From assembly GCA_013816645.1 (NCBI GenBank), contig JACDEC010000191.1, positions 1-6,168 of the forward strand: a stretch of 6,168 nucleotides of DNA, written 5' to 3'. Of this stretch, positions 4,801 through 6,168 are shown in pieces (positions within the stretch are counted from its first letter, which is position 1; each line of letters opens with the position of its first letter). Both the position numbers and the translations under genes were made by a program. The notes under the pieces are model-generated. The model searched no databases. It saw only the letters and a list, made by a program, of their open reading frames with translations, and was not told the DNA's origin. Source of the stretch: Planctomycetota bacterium. Lineage in GTDB: Bacteria; Planctomycetota; UBA11346.

Positions 4801-6168
4801 AATGATGCGGCACCACCGGCCCTAGCCGCGGAGCAACCGCGGCGATCTTCACGCCCGCTTCGACCAGGGCTGCCACCGCGTCTTCCATGGGATGGCCCAC
4901 GGGGTGCTGCAGGTGGTACTGCAGGTGCTCGGCGATGTCGGCGTGGTCGATCACCGCCTGGGCCTCCGCGAGCCGTTGCGATCGGGCTAGGCCCACCGCC
5001 AGCAGCACCGTCGGCTCGAGATGCCGGGGATTGGCGGCCGCAGCCGCCCGCGACTCGGTGAGCAGCGTCGCGTCATCGCGTTCACTGAGCGCCACGTAGG
5101 CGAGCACGAGATGCGGCCAGAGACCGTGGGGTTCCTGGCCGAGCGCGACCAGGGCGTGGCGGCGCGCCTGCTCGACATCGCCCGCGCGCCACGCTGCCCG
5201 GGCGCTGATCACGCGCGGCCAGTAGGCGCCAGGATCGGCAACGATGCGCTCGGCGGCGTAGCGCACCAGACGCTGTTCGGGACCGAAGGACGAGAGCAGC
5301 AGGTCCGCCGCCCGGGGATCGCGGAGCGCGCGTTCAGAAGCATCGCACGGACAGAAGAGCAGGTCATGGGCAACGACCTCGGCGCGCGACAGCAGTTCGC
5401 CGACAGCTCGCCAGGCATCATCGTCGGTCGCCGCGGCGATGAGCGCCGGGATGCGAACTCGCCGGGGGTCAGCGGGCAGGTCGATGATCAATGCGCGCTC
5501 GAGTTGCAGCAGCACGGCGAGCAGATCCTGGCGCAGGGGATGATCGCGCACGACCCGAGCGGCACGTTCCGCATCCTGCAGATCGACACCGACGGCCGCC
5601 AAGGCCGCCGTCAAGTCGGCGATCTCGTTCTCCCAGGGACCTTCACGACGGTAGCGGGTGGCGATGGCTGCCAACGCGACCCGTTGCGCCTCCGTGCGCT
5701 CACGACGTTCGAGCGCCGCCACTGCGACGGCGAGACGTTCGTCCAGATCCCTGGCTACGCTCAGCGACCCATCCCCGGCGATCGCGCGCAGTTCGCCACG
5801 CGCGGCGCGCAACGCGGCGAGATCGGAGAAATCGAGTCCGGCGGCGAGGCCAGCCAGGCGCGCGCGAACCTCGCTTCGGCGGGCATGCTCGCTCCAACCG
5901 GCCAGCGCCGCGCCCATCGCGACCAGCACGAGCGCCATGGCCAACCCGGGCGAACGGCGCAAGTATGTCCACCCCCTGCGCAGCAGGCTCGGTCGCTCGG
6001 CGAGGGTGATTCCGGCGCCCAGCCAACGGCGCAGGTCGGCGGCGACCGCCGTGCCGTCGGCGTAGCGTCGCGCGGGCTGCGATTCGAGGCAGCGTCGGGC
6101 GACGGCGGCGAGCCCACGCGGCACGCCGATCACGCTCAGCGGACCGAGGTCGATGTCCGGGCCCGCCG
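4799..6168 (-). CDS. Ser/Thr protein kinase, C-terminal part with membrane anchor and TPR-like repeats
   Basis: The frame is open from the right edge, so the true start and most of the kinase domain lie outside the window. Residues are counted from the in-frame GTG at 6133, an internal codon; 11 more lie before it. The visible start, DIDLGPLSVIGVPRGLAAVA, followed by RRCLESQPARRYADG and LRRWL, is the end of a Hanks-type kinase C-lobe, with the CL...P..RY conserved arginine region. A juxtamembrane basic stretch and one hydrophobic helix (about 62-80) follow, then a long helical, probably extracytoplasmic region. Residues of about 304-400 resemble degenerate TPRs (RAAWRAGDVEQARRHALVAL, VGLARSQRLAEAQAVI). 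Such kinases are numerous in Planctomycetota. The ligand, substrates and catalytic competence cannot be judged. A CPC (261-263) and a His-rich segment (403-414) are unusual. The gene converges on the desaturase. Confidence 0.85.
   Translation of the reverse strand, partial: AGPDIDLGPLSVIGVPRGLAAVARRCLESQPARRYADGTAVAADLRRWLGAGITLAERPSLLRRGWTYLRRSPGLAMALVLVAMGAALAGWSEHARRSEVRARLAGLAAGLDFSDLAALRAARGELRAIAGDGSLSVARDLDERLAVAVAALERRERTEAQRVALAAIATRYRREGPWENEIADLTAALAAVGVDLQDAERAARVVRDHPLRQDLLAVLLQLERALIIDLPADPRRVRIPALIAAATDDDAWRAVGELLSRAEVVAHDLLFCPCDASERALRDPRAADLLLSSFGPEQRLVRYAAERIVADPGAYWPRVISARAAWRAGDVEQARRHALVALGQEPHGLWPHLVLAYVALSERDDATLLTESRAAAAANPRHLEPTVLLAVGLARSQRLAEAQAVIDHADIAEHLQYHLQHPVGHPMEDAVAALVEAGVKIAAVAPRLGPVVPHH

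Noticed and set aside
3588..4802. A 405-codon in-frame extension upstream of the epimerase-like gene on the minus strand, which would make an 852-residue protein
   Set aside because: It is antisense to the whole desaturase gene, whose three histidine boxes are intact. The extension has shadow-like composition (runs of Val, His and Arg) and no domain I recognise. Family similarity begins at the ATG at 3587.
1..6168. Defence system or biosynthetic cluster
   Set aside because: Apart from the nuclease-like DUF2161 protein, no component of a known defence system or cluster is present. The remaining genes are housekeeping or lipid-related families on alternating strands.

Overview
The window is GC-rich bacterial chromosomal DNA, densely coding on both strands, with most third codon positions G or C. 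It holds seven protein genes, two of them cut by the window edges. No tRNA, rRNA, insertion sequence or CRISPR array is visible. The right-edge gene is the membrane-anchored, TPR-containing tail of a Ser/Thr protein kinase of a kind common in Planctomycetota and also found in Myxococcota and other large-genome bacteria. Together with weak or absent Shine-Dalgarno sequences, GTG starts and a glycine-rich RRM protein, this suggests Planctomycetota or a similar lineage. That placement is an inference, not a firm call.

Layout from left to right. (1) The C-terminal end of an MprF-like lipid aminoacyltransferase (+) runs with a 1-base overlap into (2) a DUF2161 putative PD-(D/E)XK nuclease/phosphodiesterase (+). 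(3) A small RRM RNA-binding protein with a poly-glycine tail (-) converges on it with a single base between the stop codons. Its apparent intrinsic terminator lies inside the 3' coding end of the DUF2161 gene. (4) A stand-alone Lon N-terminal-domain protein (-) and (5) an SRPBCC-TIGR01777 epimerase-like fusion (-) lie upstream of it on the same strand; genes 5 and 4 probably form one transcript. (6) A membrane fatty-acid desaturase (+) diverges from gene 5 across a 141-bp shared promoter region. (7) The kinase tail (-) converges on the desaturase. The whole gap between genes 6 and 7 is a heptanucleotide-repeat inverted repeat.

Functionally, three genes (mprF, desaturase, SRPBCC-TIGR01777) point to membrane lipids. 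The RRM protein belongs to a family that is cold-inducible in cyanobacteria, so a membrane and cold adaptation theme is possible but unproven. No stretch over 300 bases lacks a gene. I do not see a convincing new multi-gene system. The most notable items are the terminator embedded in antisense coding sequence, the heptamer inverted repeat, and the uncharacterised DUF2161 nuclease-like protein coupled to mprF.
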